Positions 1 through 14,124 of a stretch of DNA of 49,877 nucleotides are shown here, piece after piece (the stretch's first letter is position 1; every line of letters starts with the position of its first letter). The notes beneath the pieces are model-generated. The model did no database searches, was not told the origin of the DNA, and saw nothing but the letters and a program-made list of their open reading frames with translations. Both the position numbers and the translations under genes were made by a program. This DNA comes from Planoprotostelium fungivorum (lineage: Eukaryota; Evosea; Variosea; Cavosteliida; Cavosteliaceae), in assembly GCA_003024175.1 (NCBI GenBank), contig MDYQ01000203.1:1-49877 (forward strand), in the 5' to 3' direction.

Positions 1-1611
1 TCTTCTGTTATCAACTCATTATCTCAGATGCTATGCAATCAGAGACTGTATCGTTTCATCCATCCCATCTACCTCAAACACTTTCTGTATCGGATGTCTC
101 TTCCTTTCAAGTTCCCCGCTCAAATCAAACGCTTCTTTGTGGACCATCCAGACAGTGCTTCTCTCGTTCACACTCTTCACATCAACAACACAAACAACTT
201 GATGATCGAGTCCATGCGAGTTTTCGATAACCCACACGTGTTCTCATCTCTAAGACGGATCGAGGGGGACATCAGGGTCACCGCTGATGGGATAGCCTCC
301 ATGTCATCATTGCCTCTCGCCAATTTCGAACGTATCAAGATTCGCATGGACCTCACTGATAGCTGCGTGGACGATTTGCTGGAATCATACTACAAGTGAG
401 TGATCTTTGTGTTCATCCAATCGTATGTCCGTCCTGTCCATATCTATCTGGCCTCTAGTTTGTCTCAATTTCAATTCGGTCTACTTCCATTTCTCACAAA
501 CTCCGCAGTTGTCTCCTGCGAACTCTCATCAGGCCCCATGTAAAGCATTTCCACCTAGGTCGGCAACAACGTGTGTGTGATTCTCATCTATCTTCAGATG
601 CATATCGGTCCGGCCCATTCTTTGTATACAACCGAGAGGCCTCTTTTGTAGACAAGTTGGCAAGTCACAATAACCTGACCGAGTTGTATCTTCCCTCTTT
701 CATGCAGTCAAGCCTGACGCAGCACACGTGAGCTTCTACTGTGTCTGCAATAGTCATAGTGACGATCCACAGTTGGCCACTTTTACAAAAGTTTGGACTT
801 CACTACAATGACAGATGGAATAGTCATTTCAACAGCAGCACAGACGGCTACGATATCGCCCTCTTCTCTGCCTTTTATGATCGTCATCCTTCCATCACAG
901 ACATCGACCTTCATTTCACGTGAGAATGTCAGTGTTGCTGTGACTGAACGATGAACAGTGGAAGACTGAAGCCGACTCAATTACCCAACTTGACGAGAGT
1001 CCGCTGCTGCCCGCAGTCGTTGAACGAAGTGATTGCGCCCCTTTCTGATGGTGAGCAGCCATTCGTCTTCCTTTGTTCTCAAAGGTACAGGAACTTACAG
1101 ACCAATCACACATATCGAGTTGACCCGCGACTCCTGTAATTATGAGATCTCTCATCACTTGCAAGAGCTGCCTCATCTTTCTCATCTTGGGTAGTTCTCT
1201 TTCCCGTAGTCAGATCTGACTGTGATCAGCAACATCGATCGATCGCTCCTCGGTGTCGTTCAGCTGCCTCCCTCTCTCGAGAGCCTCAGCATCATATGTG
1301 GTAGACAGAAATGGGCCTCCCTCCTTCCTCCTCCCTCTTCTCTGCCCAAGCTGAAAGAGATCATCATCACAGCATGCTTTCGATACGATGACTTCCGCCG
1401 TTCTACGACTTTAACTGATGTGATGGATGGAGACGGTTGGTACCCTCTCATCGTGTGGCTGAACCAGTGGCTGAACGCCGTACCTACGCTGAAGTACATC
1501 CAATTGTACTCGAACATTCAAGTGTGGGCAGATATGAAGAGGATATTGGTGAAGGTGGCCCACCAGGATCGAGATGAATGGATGACATACGATATGGAGG
1601 GGGATGCATGA
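1..1611 (+). CDS. Leucine-rich-repeat/F-box-like protein, 3' part
   Basis: Partial gene running in from the left edge. Six exons join in one frame: 28-395, 509-727, 773-919, 959-1050, 1084-1190 and 1230-1611 (TGA). The introns are 33 to 113 nt with GTGAG or GTAG donors. An ATG lies at 28, but a pyrimidine-rich stretch ending in CAG precedes it, so position 28 may be an acceptor and the true start may lie upstream. The product is rich in short segments with regularly spaced leucines and hydrophobic residues, such as PPSLESLSIICG and LPKLKEIIITAC. These resemble the irregular leucine-rich repeats of F-box/LRR families that are greatly expanded in amoebae. No F-box is visible in the part present. 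Exon joins are fairly secure; the family call is only by style of sequence. Confidence 0.6.
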
Positions 1612-2177
1612 GAGAAGTGAATGCACTTGAGTAAACCACACATTCGATACACAAGATGTCTCTCATTTGATCTGCCAATGCACAATGCTGTTTTTCTGTC
1701 CTTCTTCATGGTGGTTTCTCCCCCTTTGCTTGAACGAAAATATCCGCTTACAACTGCTCGAGCTGGACGTTTTTGCGTTCACACGATGTTGGAATGACAC
1801 ATGAATTTCATCGACTCTAGTTCATTGGATCTTTTTGAGAGAAAGTTTGAGGTTATCCGGGTGACCTCTGTATAAGATGGGGACCACGTGACTTCCTGGA
1901 ACCAAGATGGCCTCTTCCAGGAGGATGTCTTCTGGCGCTAATTCGATTCTAAACCGTCAAAGCACTTTCTCTTCGCGGGTGACCGGGTTGATGGGGGTCA
2001 TGACGATTGTCCTGAACCTCATGACACCACTGTGATGGACACAGCAAAGAATGCCCTCGAAGAGACGTTGAAGTGCAATCGATTCACCAAACCAAAACTC
2101 TTTCTCACTTCTCGACAATTGGGATTCCTAATCTCTTTGATAGATTCCGTGATTCTCATAAAGAGGGAGAGAGTTTA
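1612..2177. other. Convergent intergenic region with one small candidate ORF
   Basis: This is the space between the end of the LRR-like gene and the end of PRP5. The only coding candidate is a 42-codon plus-strand ORF at 1907-2035. It starts in a reasonable context (CCAAGATGG), has a Ser/Arg-rich N-terminus and then a hydrophobic stretch (TGLMGVMTIVLNLM). A GT-AG pair (about 1979-2043) inside it could also remove the hydrophobic half. I cannot tell whether it is a gene. Confidence 0.3.
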
Positions 2178-5100
2178 TTAATAACCAATGCGATACTTTC
2201 CATACTGAGGCTTCTCCCTCTCTGGCACATGCATGACCATCACCTCGTCCAATATCCTCAAGATCTCTGATTTCGCCTTCTTCACTGACTGCATGTCCTC
2301 TCCTTCTATGTATAAGTGTAACTTTCTCTCTCCTGGTGGTGGATTCCTGCCCGGTGCAACAAAGGTTCCCCTGTGAAGAGAGTGAGTGACTGTACAGATG
2401 GATGTGTCGTTATGTTATACACGCCCACTCTCCCAAGGCCTCTGCGTGGTATGAATCGATTATCTTATGATGTGTCGAATCGATGATGTGATGCATGTCA
2501 TCGATGATGTGATGTATGTCATCGACGATGTGCACTCACTTTGTCGTCACCGCCGTGTTCGTCCACTCCTGAATCGCCGACAGCGCGTCCTTGTGCGTGA
2601 CCTGAAATTTCGATGAATCTTCCATCTACAACCCGCTCTCACCTTCCACCTCGCCTGCTGCGGGAAATCGTTGATTTCCAATTCCTCGAAAAAGTGCTCG
2701 CCCGGTATGAGATCCTGCGCCTTCTTTGACATTCCAGCGATGGCAGCCAGTCTTCTCTTCCTCTCCGCCTCCGACGCCGCCGGGGCCAACGGTACGAAGC
2801 CAGAAGCCGTCTGAGCCTTCTTTCCCAACACTTGCACCAAGGCCTGCTCTGCCACAGACATTCCTTTCGTGGGGGCCAGAGTGACCGTTGTACCGGGTGC
2901 AATCTGTGACGAATGAGAACGTCTCCTCCTCCTGTCTCTCACCTCGATGACTTGTGCTCCTCCGTCCTTGTCTGTGAACTCGGCTTGTTTCTTCGCATCT
3001 TCTTCCTTCTGTGTGAGAACGGCGGGGTCTTTCAATTTGGCAGCGATGGCTGCCGCAGCCAACGCCGCCGCGTCGGCGGCCTTCTTCGTGTCGGCGACAC
3101 CGGGGAGGCCGGGCAGAGGCTTCGCAGTTGGAGCGCCGTCCTTTGCATCTGTCGGTGCTGGAACCTTCTTCACTTCCTTTGCGACGGTCTGGAGCAGCTG
3201 ATTCGGCCTCTCTTCTTCTTCTTCGTCTTCTTCTTGACCGTCGTCCAGGCCGTACGCTCTCTTCATCCTCTTCCTCTCTTCTTCCTTCTGCATGGCCTCG
3301 TTCTGGTCGAATTTGAAACCCTTCCCTCCGTAGCCGCTGCCGGTGGCCTCGGCAGTTCCAGCGTTTCGCTTGACGTTGTACTGGTCCATCAGTGCCTTCA
3401 GCTCGGGTGGTACGGCCGTCTTCGAATTCTCCATGGCTCTCACGATATCCGGCGCGTACTTGTCTTCCTCCGGGGAGATGAACGTGTAAGCCGTTCCCTT
3501 CGCTCCGTTTCGACCGGTTCGACCCACACGGTGGACGTAGTCTTCCATGTGGTTGGGTACGTCGTAGTTTACGACCAAGTTGAGACCCTTGACATCGAGT
3601 CCACGGGCGGCCACGGAGGTGGCGACCATGATGTTGGTGACTTTTCGCTTGAAATCGTCCAATGTGAAGTCTCGCGCCTCTTGCTCCATACCACCGTGTA
3701 AGACGGCGCAGGGGTATCCTGCCTTCGTGATGTCGTTGAAGAGTTTATCGGCTGCCTCCTGTCGGTCGACAAAGATGATGATGCTCCCCTTGTCGTCGTA
3801 TTGTCTCAGTAGCTCCAATAGCCTTCTGAATTTCGTGTCTCCCTCCCTCACTTCGACAATCTGCGTGACGTCCGAGCACACGACACTCCTCTCTCCCACG
3901 ATGATTTCCAGCGGTTTCGTCAAGATTCTCCTGGCCAAAACTTCCACGGCACGAGGGAAGGTGGCTGAGAAGAGTACGGTCTGCCTTCCTGGTTGGATGT
4001 TGGTGATGATTCGGGTGATCTGAGGCTCGAAGCCCATGTCGAACATTCGGTCGGCTTCGTCGAGAACGAGGAAACTGATGCGTTGGAGGTTGGTCACTTT
4101 TCCAGCGTTCGTGCAGAGGATGTCGATCATTCGGCCGGGGGTGCAGACGACGATCTCGCAGCCGCGCTTGAGTTCTGAGATCTGCGATGCGACACCGCTG
4201 CCTCCGTAGACGCAGACGCACCTGTTGCGATCGTGAGACGTTTTTTCGTGAGACAAACTCACCCCAAATTCAGTGGCTTTGTGAATTTCTTGAACTCGGC
4301 GTGGATCTGCATGGCGAGTTCTCTCGTTGGCGCCACGACCAGGGCGATGGGGCCGTCACCAGACTTGATGGGAGGTTGGTCCATGATGTGTCTCAAGAGG
4401 GGTAACAAGAAGCAGAGAGTCTTACCACTGCCCGTCTTCGCGCATCCTACCTCACACGTCAGTGGTGATCATCATCATCATCGTGACGCACCGATGATGT
4501 CTCTTCCGGCCATGATGGCGGGGATGGCTTGACACTGAATGGGTGTCGGCTTGTTGTACTGCAGTTTCTGTAAAACTTGTAGAATCTTGTTGGACAGTCC
4601 GGCCTGTGCGAAGTTCTTGATGGGCGTCGGGCAAGCTCCACCTCTCACACGGATGTTCTCCAATTGGGCTCGATAATCGTCGATCTGCACGTATCAGCAA
4701 CCGTTGTAGATGAAAGATGATCATCACCTCCTGTGGCGTCATTCGGGCGATCTCGGGAACTTCGATGTAGAAATCTTTCTTGAACGGAACGTACTCGATC
4801 TTCGTGTGATCGACTGGGGCGAGTGTCTTCTTTCTCAGTTTCTTGAGGAGGGCGGACTCTTCGTCTTCTTCTTCTTCTTGCTCTTCTTCACTCGGTACGT
4901 CCTCTCCAGGTTGGTCTTCGTCGGAGTCAAAGTATTTCTGGCCCAAGTTTCCACCCTTGGAAGACTTGTCTTCTTGTGGCTGTGATTTAACCTGCTCGGC
5001 TCTGAGTTTTTTGATGAGATGAAGTGACGTCACCTGTTCTTCCAAACCGGCCATGAAGGCATCGAGAGGATCTACATCGTCAGCATCATCGGCCAATGCG

Positions 5101-5990
5101 AGAGACTTCTTGTCCTCTTGTGAGTCCTCCATGATGATGGCCTTCTTCTTCGTGGTGTCCTTCTTGAGAGAAAAAGCACCAGAGAAAGAACCTTTGATGG
5201 TGTTGTCCTTCTTCGCCTCCACCTTGACTTCAGCTGCTTTAACCTCAGGTACGGCTGGGACTTTCTTCTCTTCTACCACCTCCTGCAGTTTCTCTGGTTC
5301 GCTCTGTTCTTTCATCTTTTTCCATGCCTCTAATCTTCTTCTTCTCTCTTCGAGCTCTTTCTTCTTCTCTGGGTCCATCTCTTCTTCCTTCTTCTCTTCT
5401 TCTTTCTTTTCCTCTTCGATCTTGACGACGGCCTCCGTCTTCTCCTCCACCTTTTCTTCCTTCTTCTCAACGTTTTCAGTGGCTGGCTGTGCGCTCTCGA
5501 CCGGCTCCTCCTTGCCATCAATGTCCATCTTTACATCCTTGACATCCTCCTTCTGGACCTCTCCCTCTTCTCTCTTACGGTCTTTTCTGTCTCTATCCTC
5601 TCTTCTCTCCTTATCGCTCCTCCTCTCTTTGTCTTCCCTTCGATCTCTATCGTCTCTTCTATCTTTATCGTCTCTGTCGTGCCTTCTCTCTTTATCATCA
5701 CGTCGGTCTCTGCTACTCTTCCTCTCTTCGCTCTCCGATTTACTTCTCTTGTCTTTTCGATGCTTGTCATCTTCAGAGTGTCTTCTATCTCGATCAGAAT
5801 CTCTGTGTCTGCTCTCTTTATGTCTATCTCTGGAATGGTCCCCGTCTCTGTCTCTCGAGGAGGAAGAAGAGTGATGCGAGGACTTTCTCCTCTTTCTATC
5901 TTCACGCTCTTCGTCTGTCTCTCTCTCCTCTCTATGCTTTCGACTGCTGCTTCTGTCGTCTTCGTCTCTTCCCATCGTGTAGTCCGCCAA
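2178..5990 (-). CDS. DDX46: Pre-mRNA-splicing DEAD-box RNA helicase PRP5/DDX46
   Basis: ATP-dependent RNA helicase that remodels U2 snRNP so that it pairs with the branch site during prespliceosome assembly; it acts in the nucleus. Seven exons on the minus strand give about 1,144 residues: 5990-4728, 4684-4492, 4446-4263, 4221-2943, 2903-2643, 2601-2540 and 2370-2178. Residues 1 to about 200 are an Arg/Ser/Asp/Lys-rich RS-like domain, followed by an acidic Lys/Glu region. The helicase core has the Q-motif region (YNKPTPIQ), motif I AKTGSGKT, Ia PTREL, II DEAD, III SAT and [10 protein letters not shown]. The C-terminus matches the DDX46 family: [14 protein letters not shown], then a KH-like end with [14 protein letters not shown]. 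Human DDX46 has about 1,031 residues, so the length is right. The next gene on the same strand ends 218 bp upstream. Confidence 0.96.
2481..2534. repeat. 21-bp tandem repeat inside the last PRP5 intron
   Basis: The unit CGATGATGTGATGCATGTCAT occurs at 2481-2501 and again, with one change, at 2502-2522, followed by a partial third copy. The array lies wholly within the intron between exons 2601-2540 and 2370-2178, which is why this intron is longer (169 nt) than its neighbours. Confidence 0.85.
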
Positions 5991-6207
5991 TCAAATGATG
6001 CATCAGGCGCGTGCCAGTCCGAAGAAGCGTTCCGAGAATTTTCTTCAGGTGAGTTTAGTTTGGCGGGCAACCGCAGGAGCCATACATTTTCTGCTGTACA
6101 CCATTTCACTCGCACACCACAGTCTGCAGATGTCGTCTCAATTCTTCATCTTTGGAGCACCAGGTGACCTCGATGAAACACAATGTGATCCATGATGAAA
6201 CTCTATT

Positions 6208-9200
6208 TCACCCTCCTCGAGGATTTATTGGCCTCCCCACGGCACCCGTCGATTTCTTCGTACTTACATTCGACATCTGGTGGCCGTTCAGAGGAGGAAG
6301 CGCCGGTGGGGCCAACGGTCTGGCGTTCGAGCTCGACCTACGCGGCCCCTCTACCAGCTGCTGCAGCATCTGATCCGCCACCGAATTCAGTTGGAGTGGC
6401 TGCGACGGTTTCGACTGAATCGCATCAACTCTCTGCTGACAGATTCTCTCACCTTTCCAAAAGTCCTCTGATTCCTCTTCTGTTCCGTCTCATCGATGAC
6501 GTCCATGAAGACCTCACTGTGTGAATTGGAGGAAGCTGAACGACCACCGAAGAGAGGCTGCACCCCAGGTTGTGGCTTCTTTCCGGGGGGCGTCTGATAT
6601 CGAATGGCAGAGTCCTCGTCCCAGGCTTGGCCGGGTGAAGAACCGAGGCTGTGTGGCCTCTCCAGAGGTTTCACCTTACGGCTGGGTGAAGGTACTTCCT
6701 TGGCGGGCTTGGGTGCAGTTGTAGATGCTCCTCCTCTCCTCCTTCGCGGCACTTGTTGGTTGTGTCGACGAGTCAGACCGTTGTCTCTCTGTAACCTCTT
6801 CTCCCAAAGTTCTCGCGTGCTCTCGTTTTCAAAGTGCCAGTCATCGTCTGACTCTTGTGCTTGAGGCTGATAGAATCAGATGACGATCCAACGATGATCG
6901 TCACCTTGTACTCGTTTCTGAGTTTGACGCCGGGACTTCCACCATCACTGGCTACCGTTCGAGGTCTTGGAGAAGGAGTCTTAAGGCCATCTCTGAACGT
7001 CATTGGAGTTGCACTTCTCAATTCTGGAGCAGATGAGACGGACGCAGTCTCTGAGGTGGTGGGCATTGTGGAATACGATTTCATATCTGTACGAGGGCTA
7101 TGATCTTGTCTGACACTTGGCTCTACGGATGGATCTTCCTCGTTGAATTCTGAGCCTCATACATTGTCAGTAAATATCTTCGTGTGTGATCGCTCACGAT
7201 GAACGGAGAAGGAAGACGGAAAGGTGAATTCAATGTCCAAGTCCTCCGGAAAATCAAAGTCTAAATCGTCGAAATCTAACGATTTCAGTTGGGATCATCC
7301 GATCGTCCTCACCGAGGTCTTCTTCATTCAAATCGTCATCATCGTAGCCATTTGATACCGTCTCCATGATGGAAGCTAATACCCTCTTGAATCTCTTTCT
7401 GACCCAGTATCCCTTCCACATCTTCTGGATGTTCGTGGCGGCTAGGTTGGCGGTGGGATCCCTCTTCTGTCTGGCGAAGTCTCTCTGTCTTCTTCTCTCC
7501 TTGATTCTCCTCCATCCTCTCTGTATTGTCACACTGGCTGAGGCCTTAAGTATATGCATTCGAAAATCGAAACCATACCTTCGGATCTCTTGATGGCCAT
7601 CGCCTCAGCGGCAACACGTTCGGCTTCTCTCCTCTGTCTCTCCTCCTCTTGAGCCTTGAGTTGCGCCAATTCCTCCGTTCTCTTCCTCTCTTCGTCCCTC
7701 CACCGTTGCAGTTCTGCCTCTCTTTCCAATCGGATTCTTTCCAGCCTAGCTTGCTCTTCCTACTCTCGATCAGCTGTTTACAACTGGATGAACGCACTCT
7801 CTGCGCCGCCTCCACTTCGGCTCTCCTCTTTGCTTCTTCTTCGAGTCGTTTCGCCTCTGCTTCTTCTCTCAACTTCCTCGCCTTTTCTTCCGCTTGTCTC
7901 TTCTCCTCTGCGATGCGTCTTGCCTCTTCCAACTTTCTTTCCAACTCTTCAGCTTCTCTCCTTTCTTTTTCTCTCCTCTGTCTATCTCTCTCCTCTTCTG
8001 CTGCAATCCTCTCTCGCTCTTCAGCTTCTAATCGTAATCTTTCGGCTTCTGCTCTTCGATGTGCTTCCAATAGCTCTTCTTGTCTCTTCCTCTCCTCTTC
8101 TTCCTTCTTTCTCTGTCGCTCTGCTGCTTCCGCTTCCACCTGATTCGATCAGATGCATCATCGATTTAACCTTACCCTCTCTCTTCTCTTTTGTTCCTCT
8201 AGCCGTCTTCTCTCCATCTCTTCGTCCTCTCTCTTCTTCTGCTGCTCTCGTTGCAATTTCTTCATCTGCTCTTCCTGATACAATCTCTCATCCTCCTCTA
8301 ATTTCCTCCTGCGAGCTTCTTTCGCCTCTGCCATCAGCCTCTCGATCCTGGCTTCTTCATCGGCTCGTGCCTACTCATTCAAATTGAACACTCATTTGAA
8401 CTTTATCCCCACCTTTTCTAAGCGTTGTTGACGAGCTCTCTCTTCTTCCAACCTTTTTCTCTCTAGATCGACCTTCTCTTCTTGAATTCTTCGCAGCTCC
8501 TGCTCCATCTCCGCCATTCTGATCCTAGCCTCTTCCTCCCGCTTCTGTTGTTCTACGTTGAACCTGTACACGGCTTCGATCGTCTCCCCGTCCATATCTT
8601 CTACGACCAATTGTTCAGCATCCTCTACGGCTACCCTTTCTTCTGTCGCCGTGCTGAATAGCATCGATACTGCAGGAGGATCGTCTGGAGGATCGGTCGC
8701 AGGCGTAAAATCAGCGGTCGGCGATTCGATAGGTGCGACGGGGTCCGAGGAAGATGTGTGTGTGGGTGTCGCTTCTTCGGTGATCTGCCCCACCTCATCA
8801 TCTTGCTCTACGGTAGGTTCTAAAGTAGACGGTGGAGGATCATCATTCTCGGGCTGTTTTTGTGTGTCTGTCCGTTCGGGGGGCAGAGTTGGCTCAACCT
8901 CATCGTCGTCTTCTCGGCTCAATTTCTGTTTCTTCCTCTCCACGATTGGTTTATGAGTGCATAGACTGATAGCATCCTCGACCTCAGACAGCGTCGCTAT
9001 GGTCTCCAGTTTGAATGCCTCTGCGTTGTTGAAACGAAGCTCGGCCAGCTCCCTGATCGCATCCAGTGAAAACGTATCTTCTGGCTCTTCTTCACGGACT
9101 GGTGTTATCATCACGACCTCTCTGTCCTCTGATGGTTCCACATCGTCATCGTCGTCACCGTCTTCCAGAAGAGCTAACTTCCTTTCGATGTCATCTTCTA

Positions 9201-9261
9201 ATTCTATATCAGAGATGACTCTTGAAAGGAGAGAGAAGTTTGCTACTTCATCAATTTCCAT
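6208..9261 (-). CDS. IQ-motif, Glu/Arg-rich coiled-coil protein
   Basis: Start ATG at 9259-9261; stop at 6208-6210. First exon 9261-8413, then about eight more exons. Order of features: an acidic, Pro/Thr-rich N-terminus (about 200 residues); a long uninterrupted Glu/Arg/Lys/Ala helix (exons between about 8500 and 7560) that would form a coiled coil or single alpha helix; two IQ calmodulin-binding motifs (ASVTIQRGWRRIKERRR and NIQKMWKGYWVRKRF, about 7550-7390); an acidic patch; and a basic Ser/Pro tail ending in GRPINPRGG. The layout resembles IQ-domain cytoskeletal or ciliary proteins, but I do not recognise an orthologue. It shares an 87-bp divergent promoter region with the poly(A) polymerase gene. 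Gene structure is fairly sure; function is not. Confidence 0.75.
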
Positions 9262-9348
9262 CAAGGCAAGGCTGTTGGTATGGGCGAAAATAGGAATTGT
9301 AGATTTGGAAAATTTGCGAGCAAAAAATGCAGATCAACCAAACCAAAG

Positions 9349-11690
<2,342 letters not shown>

Positions 11691-12048
11691 GAGTGAAGGT
11701 GGGGTATCGGCTCGGTGAGGTCGATACCTCGTGTCTTTTTGAAAATAAACGTCACTCGCTGTATGGTTGTCTTCTTGTGGTTCGTTTGAATGTTCAATGG
11801 ATGGAGATGTCTCTGATGGTGTTGCAGCAGTGATGACATCTAAAGACCTCTATACTGTGCGATATAGGGCTTCCAATGGGTCTTTCTCAGTCTGAAGTGA
11901 CAGGCTTCAAAATTGTTCTATGGAGGGATAGAACTCCCAGATATCTCGGGAGACTACAACGAAGGTTTTTACGAAGTCTTTCGACAGCTACTCAGATTCT
12001 CGTTTACGTTGAACATCATCTAAATTATCCTCTATAGAAGAGATCACG
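11691..12048. other. Intergenic: 3' UTR of PAP and promoter of the PRPP synthetase gene
   Basis: Contains the AATAAA at 11744-11749 for the poly(A) polymerase transcript. No coding exon can be supported on either strand; the minus-strand open frame here is antisense to the PAP tail and has no splice-consistent continuation. Confidence 0.6.
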
Positions 12049-13526
12049 ATGTCTCTTCGTCACTCTCAAGCACACTTCCACAGCCCGAGGTATGTCAACT
12101 CAATTTCATCATCCAAGAACTCGCTCACCTCTTAAAGTCTCATGATGAGCAACCGTGGCATCAAATTGTTCGCAGGTAATTCAAATATACCGTTGGCTCA
12201 AGGAATCGCCAAGGCTCTCAAAATCTCTCTTGGACAATGTCAGGTCAGGAGACACACCAGAGTCGATGGTAGACTGACAGAGACACTCAGGTCACCAAGT
12301 TCTCTAATGGCGAAACAGCCGTCACCATCGGAGAATCAGGTGCCAACTCCATACAGAAGCCAAACTGACCCACCACCAGCTAGAGATTACGATGTATACA
12401 TCATCCAATCCACTTGCGGTCCAGATACCAATGGTGTGTTTGATGTCACCGTCGAAACACGATTCACATCCTCCAGATTACATCATGGAACTTCTCATCA
12501 TGTCGGACGCCTTGAGAAGAGCTTCAGCCAGGCGCATCACCGCGGTGATCGATTGTTTGCCACGACCATCTCGATGACAATGTGCAGGTGATTCCCTGCT
12601 TTGGATACGCCAGACAAGACAAGAAGGACAGATCGAGGACTCCCATCAGCTCCAAATTGATCGCCAATCTCATCGAAACGGCCGGCGTCGATCGAGTGAT
12701 GAGTGTGGACCTGCATTCATCACAAATCCAAGGCTTCTTCGATGTTCCCATGGTGATCATCATCGACCCCATCATCATCATCCAAACGATCGAACGTCCA
12801 TGTTCTGACCGTGTCGAAGGACAACCTGATGTCGGAGGGAATGATGGTCAAGTGGATCAGAGCGGAGATCATGGTCCCCCAACGCCTCTCACCAGAAGAC
12901 GTCGTCGTCGTTTCACCGGACGCGAGTGAGTCTCACGACAGGCGAGCCATGAGTGACATTGTCAGGTGGTGCAAAGAGAGCGAAAGAGGTGGCAGACAGA
13001 CTACACTGCGATCTCGCCATCATGATGGAGCGCGATGAGAAGGGAAACGGGGTGCAGGATACGTTAGTGGTGGTGGGTAACGTCAAGGGCCGACTCTGCA
13101 TTCTCATCCGTGACATGGTGAGGCTCGTTGTAGATGGATTTCCACTGACGCACGGGAAGGTGGACACGTGCATCACCATCACTCGGTCGAGTGAGCTCCT
13201 CCTCAGCAAAGGAGCCAGAGAGGTAAATGACGAGCCACGCACGTAGAAATTGAATTTCTCTTTCAGGTGTGGGCCGTCGCATCACACGGTATCTTATCCG
13301 GAAGCTCCATCGAGAGACTGAAGGCGTCGAACGTGAAGAAAGTCATCGTGACGAATTCCATCGTTCACTGTGACGACGAGGTGAGGTTGGGGTGGGATCG
13401 TGTGTTGACGGTGAGAAGGCAGACAAGTGCGAGAAGGTGAAGCAGATGGACATCGCACCGATGCTGGCGGAGGCCATACGGAGGACGCATGAGGGAGAGA
13501 GCATCTCGAGCCTGTTCCACGATTAA
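12049..13526 (+). CDS. PRPS: Ribose-phosphate pyrophosphokinase (PRPP synthetase) family
   Basis: Family reaction: ribose 5-phosphate plus ATP gives PRPP for nucleotide synthesis. Eleven exons: 12049-12089, 12138-12243, 12291-12339, 12380-12433, 12477-12544, 12588-12752, 12820-12925, 12966-13117, 13160-13222, 13267-13380 and 13416-13526. They give 342 residues, or 327 if translation starts at 12142. Human PRPS1 has 318. Visible motifs: [14 protein letters not shown], the ATP-site [26 protein letters not shown] and the C-terminal [18 protein letters not shown]. Two oddities: the phosphate-loop region reads SPDASGGAKR, one residue longer than the usual SPDAGGAKR, and the ribose-5-phosphate loop reads RDMVDTCIT where the family has DDMxDTxGT. 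It may be a divergent enzyme or a regulatory PRPS-associated-type subunit. An AATAAA overlaps the stop codon. Confidence 0.92.
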
Positions 13527-13998
13527 TAAACTGCCTACGATTTTTTTACGATCAGCTTAGTAATGGAGGATGCAGACGAGAGAACATCGGATCGACGACT
13601 GCTAAAAGCTCGCTATTCATGACCAGAGTGAGATGTGAATCAAATCTTCTCGTAGAGAGTGGGCAAGCAATCGGTGAGACCATACAAGTCATCCCAGTTA
13701 TGTTTTATCGAATGTCAGCCATCATAATCGGACTAAAGACGAATTACAACGAATATTGACCATCAACGCTCGCTATTGGAGAATCCACCAGAAGGTCGAA
13801 ACTTGAGGAGGCAGCGCCAAATTGGCCTGGAATCAACACCCATCGAACAATCGTCAGACACTGCAAGAAGTTGACCTGTACATACCAATTCCGTTGTGAC
13901 CCAGCTGATTTTCCTCCGCTTAGTGCGCGCTGCAAGTTTACCTATTCTGGCAGCGGGCAGCGATATGTCCTCAGAACTCGATCAGCGATAGACCATCT
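13527..13998. other. Intergenic, no gene seen
   Basis: Apart from the AATAAA at 13525-13530 belonging to the PRPP synthetase transcript, I see no supportable exon, RNA gene or repeat. The region should hold the promoter and 5' UTR of the downstream receptor gene. Confidence 0.5.
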
Positions 13999-14124
13999 AT
14001 GAAGTCGTGTTGCAGCCCACTGAAGAAACAATTTACGAAGGAGAGAATAAACCCTTTCTACAGGCCTGTCAAATTTCAGTCGGAATCACAACCCGGGTTC
14101 AGTGCATCATCACCCAGAAAAAGG

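Noticed and set aside
2913-3701. Plus-strand ORF of 262 codons over the PRP5 helicase domain
   Set aside because: The minus strand carries all DEAD-box motifs in the right order; this frame is its shadow.
5053-5874. Long plus-strand ORF (273 codons, Ser/Leu-rich)
   Set aside because: It is antisense to the RS-like and Lys/Glu-rich part of PRP5. Biased codons there (GAA, AGA, GAT) leave the opposite strand open by chance.
7656-8387. Plus-strand ORF of 243 codons
   Set aside because: It is antisense to the Glu/Arg coiled coil of the IQ protein; same composition artefact, Ser/Leu-rich with no splice logic.
11703-11728. Small hairpin (GGTATCG...CGATACC) after the PAP stop
   Set aside because: A seven-base stem is expected by chance, and a canonical AATAAA follows, so no terminator role is needed.
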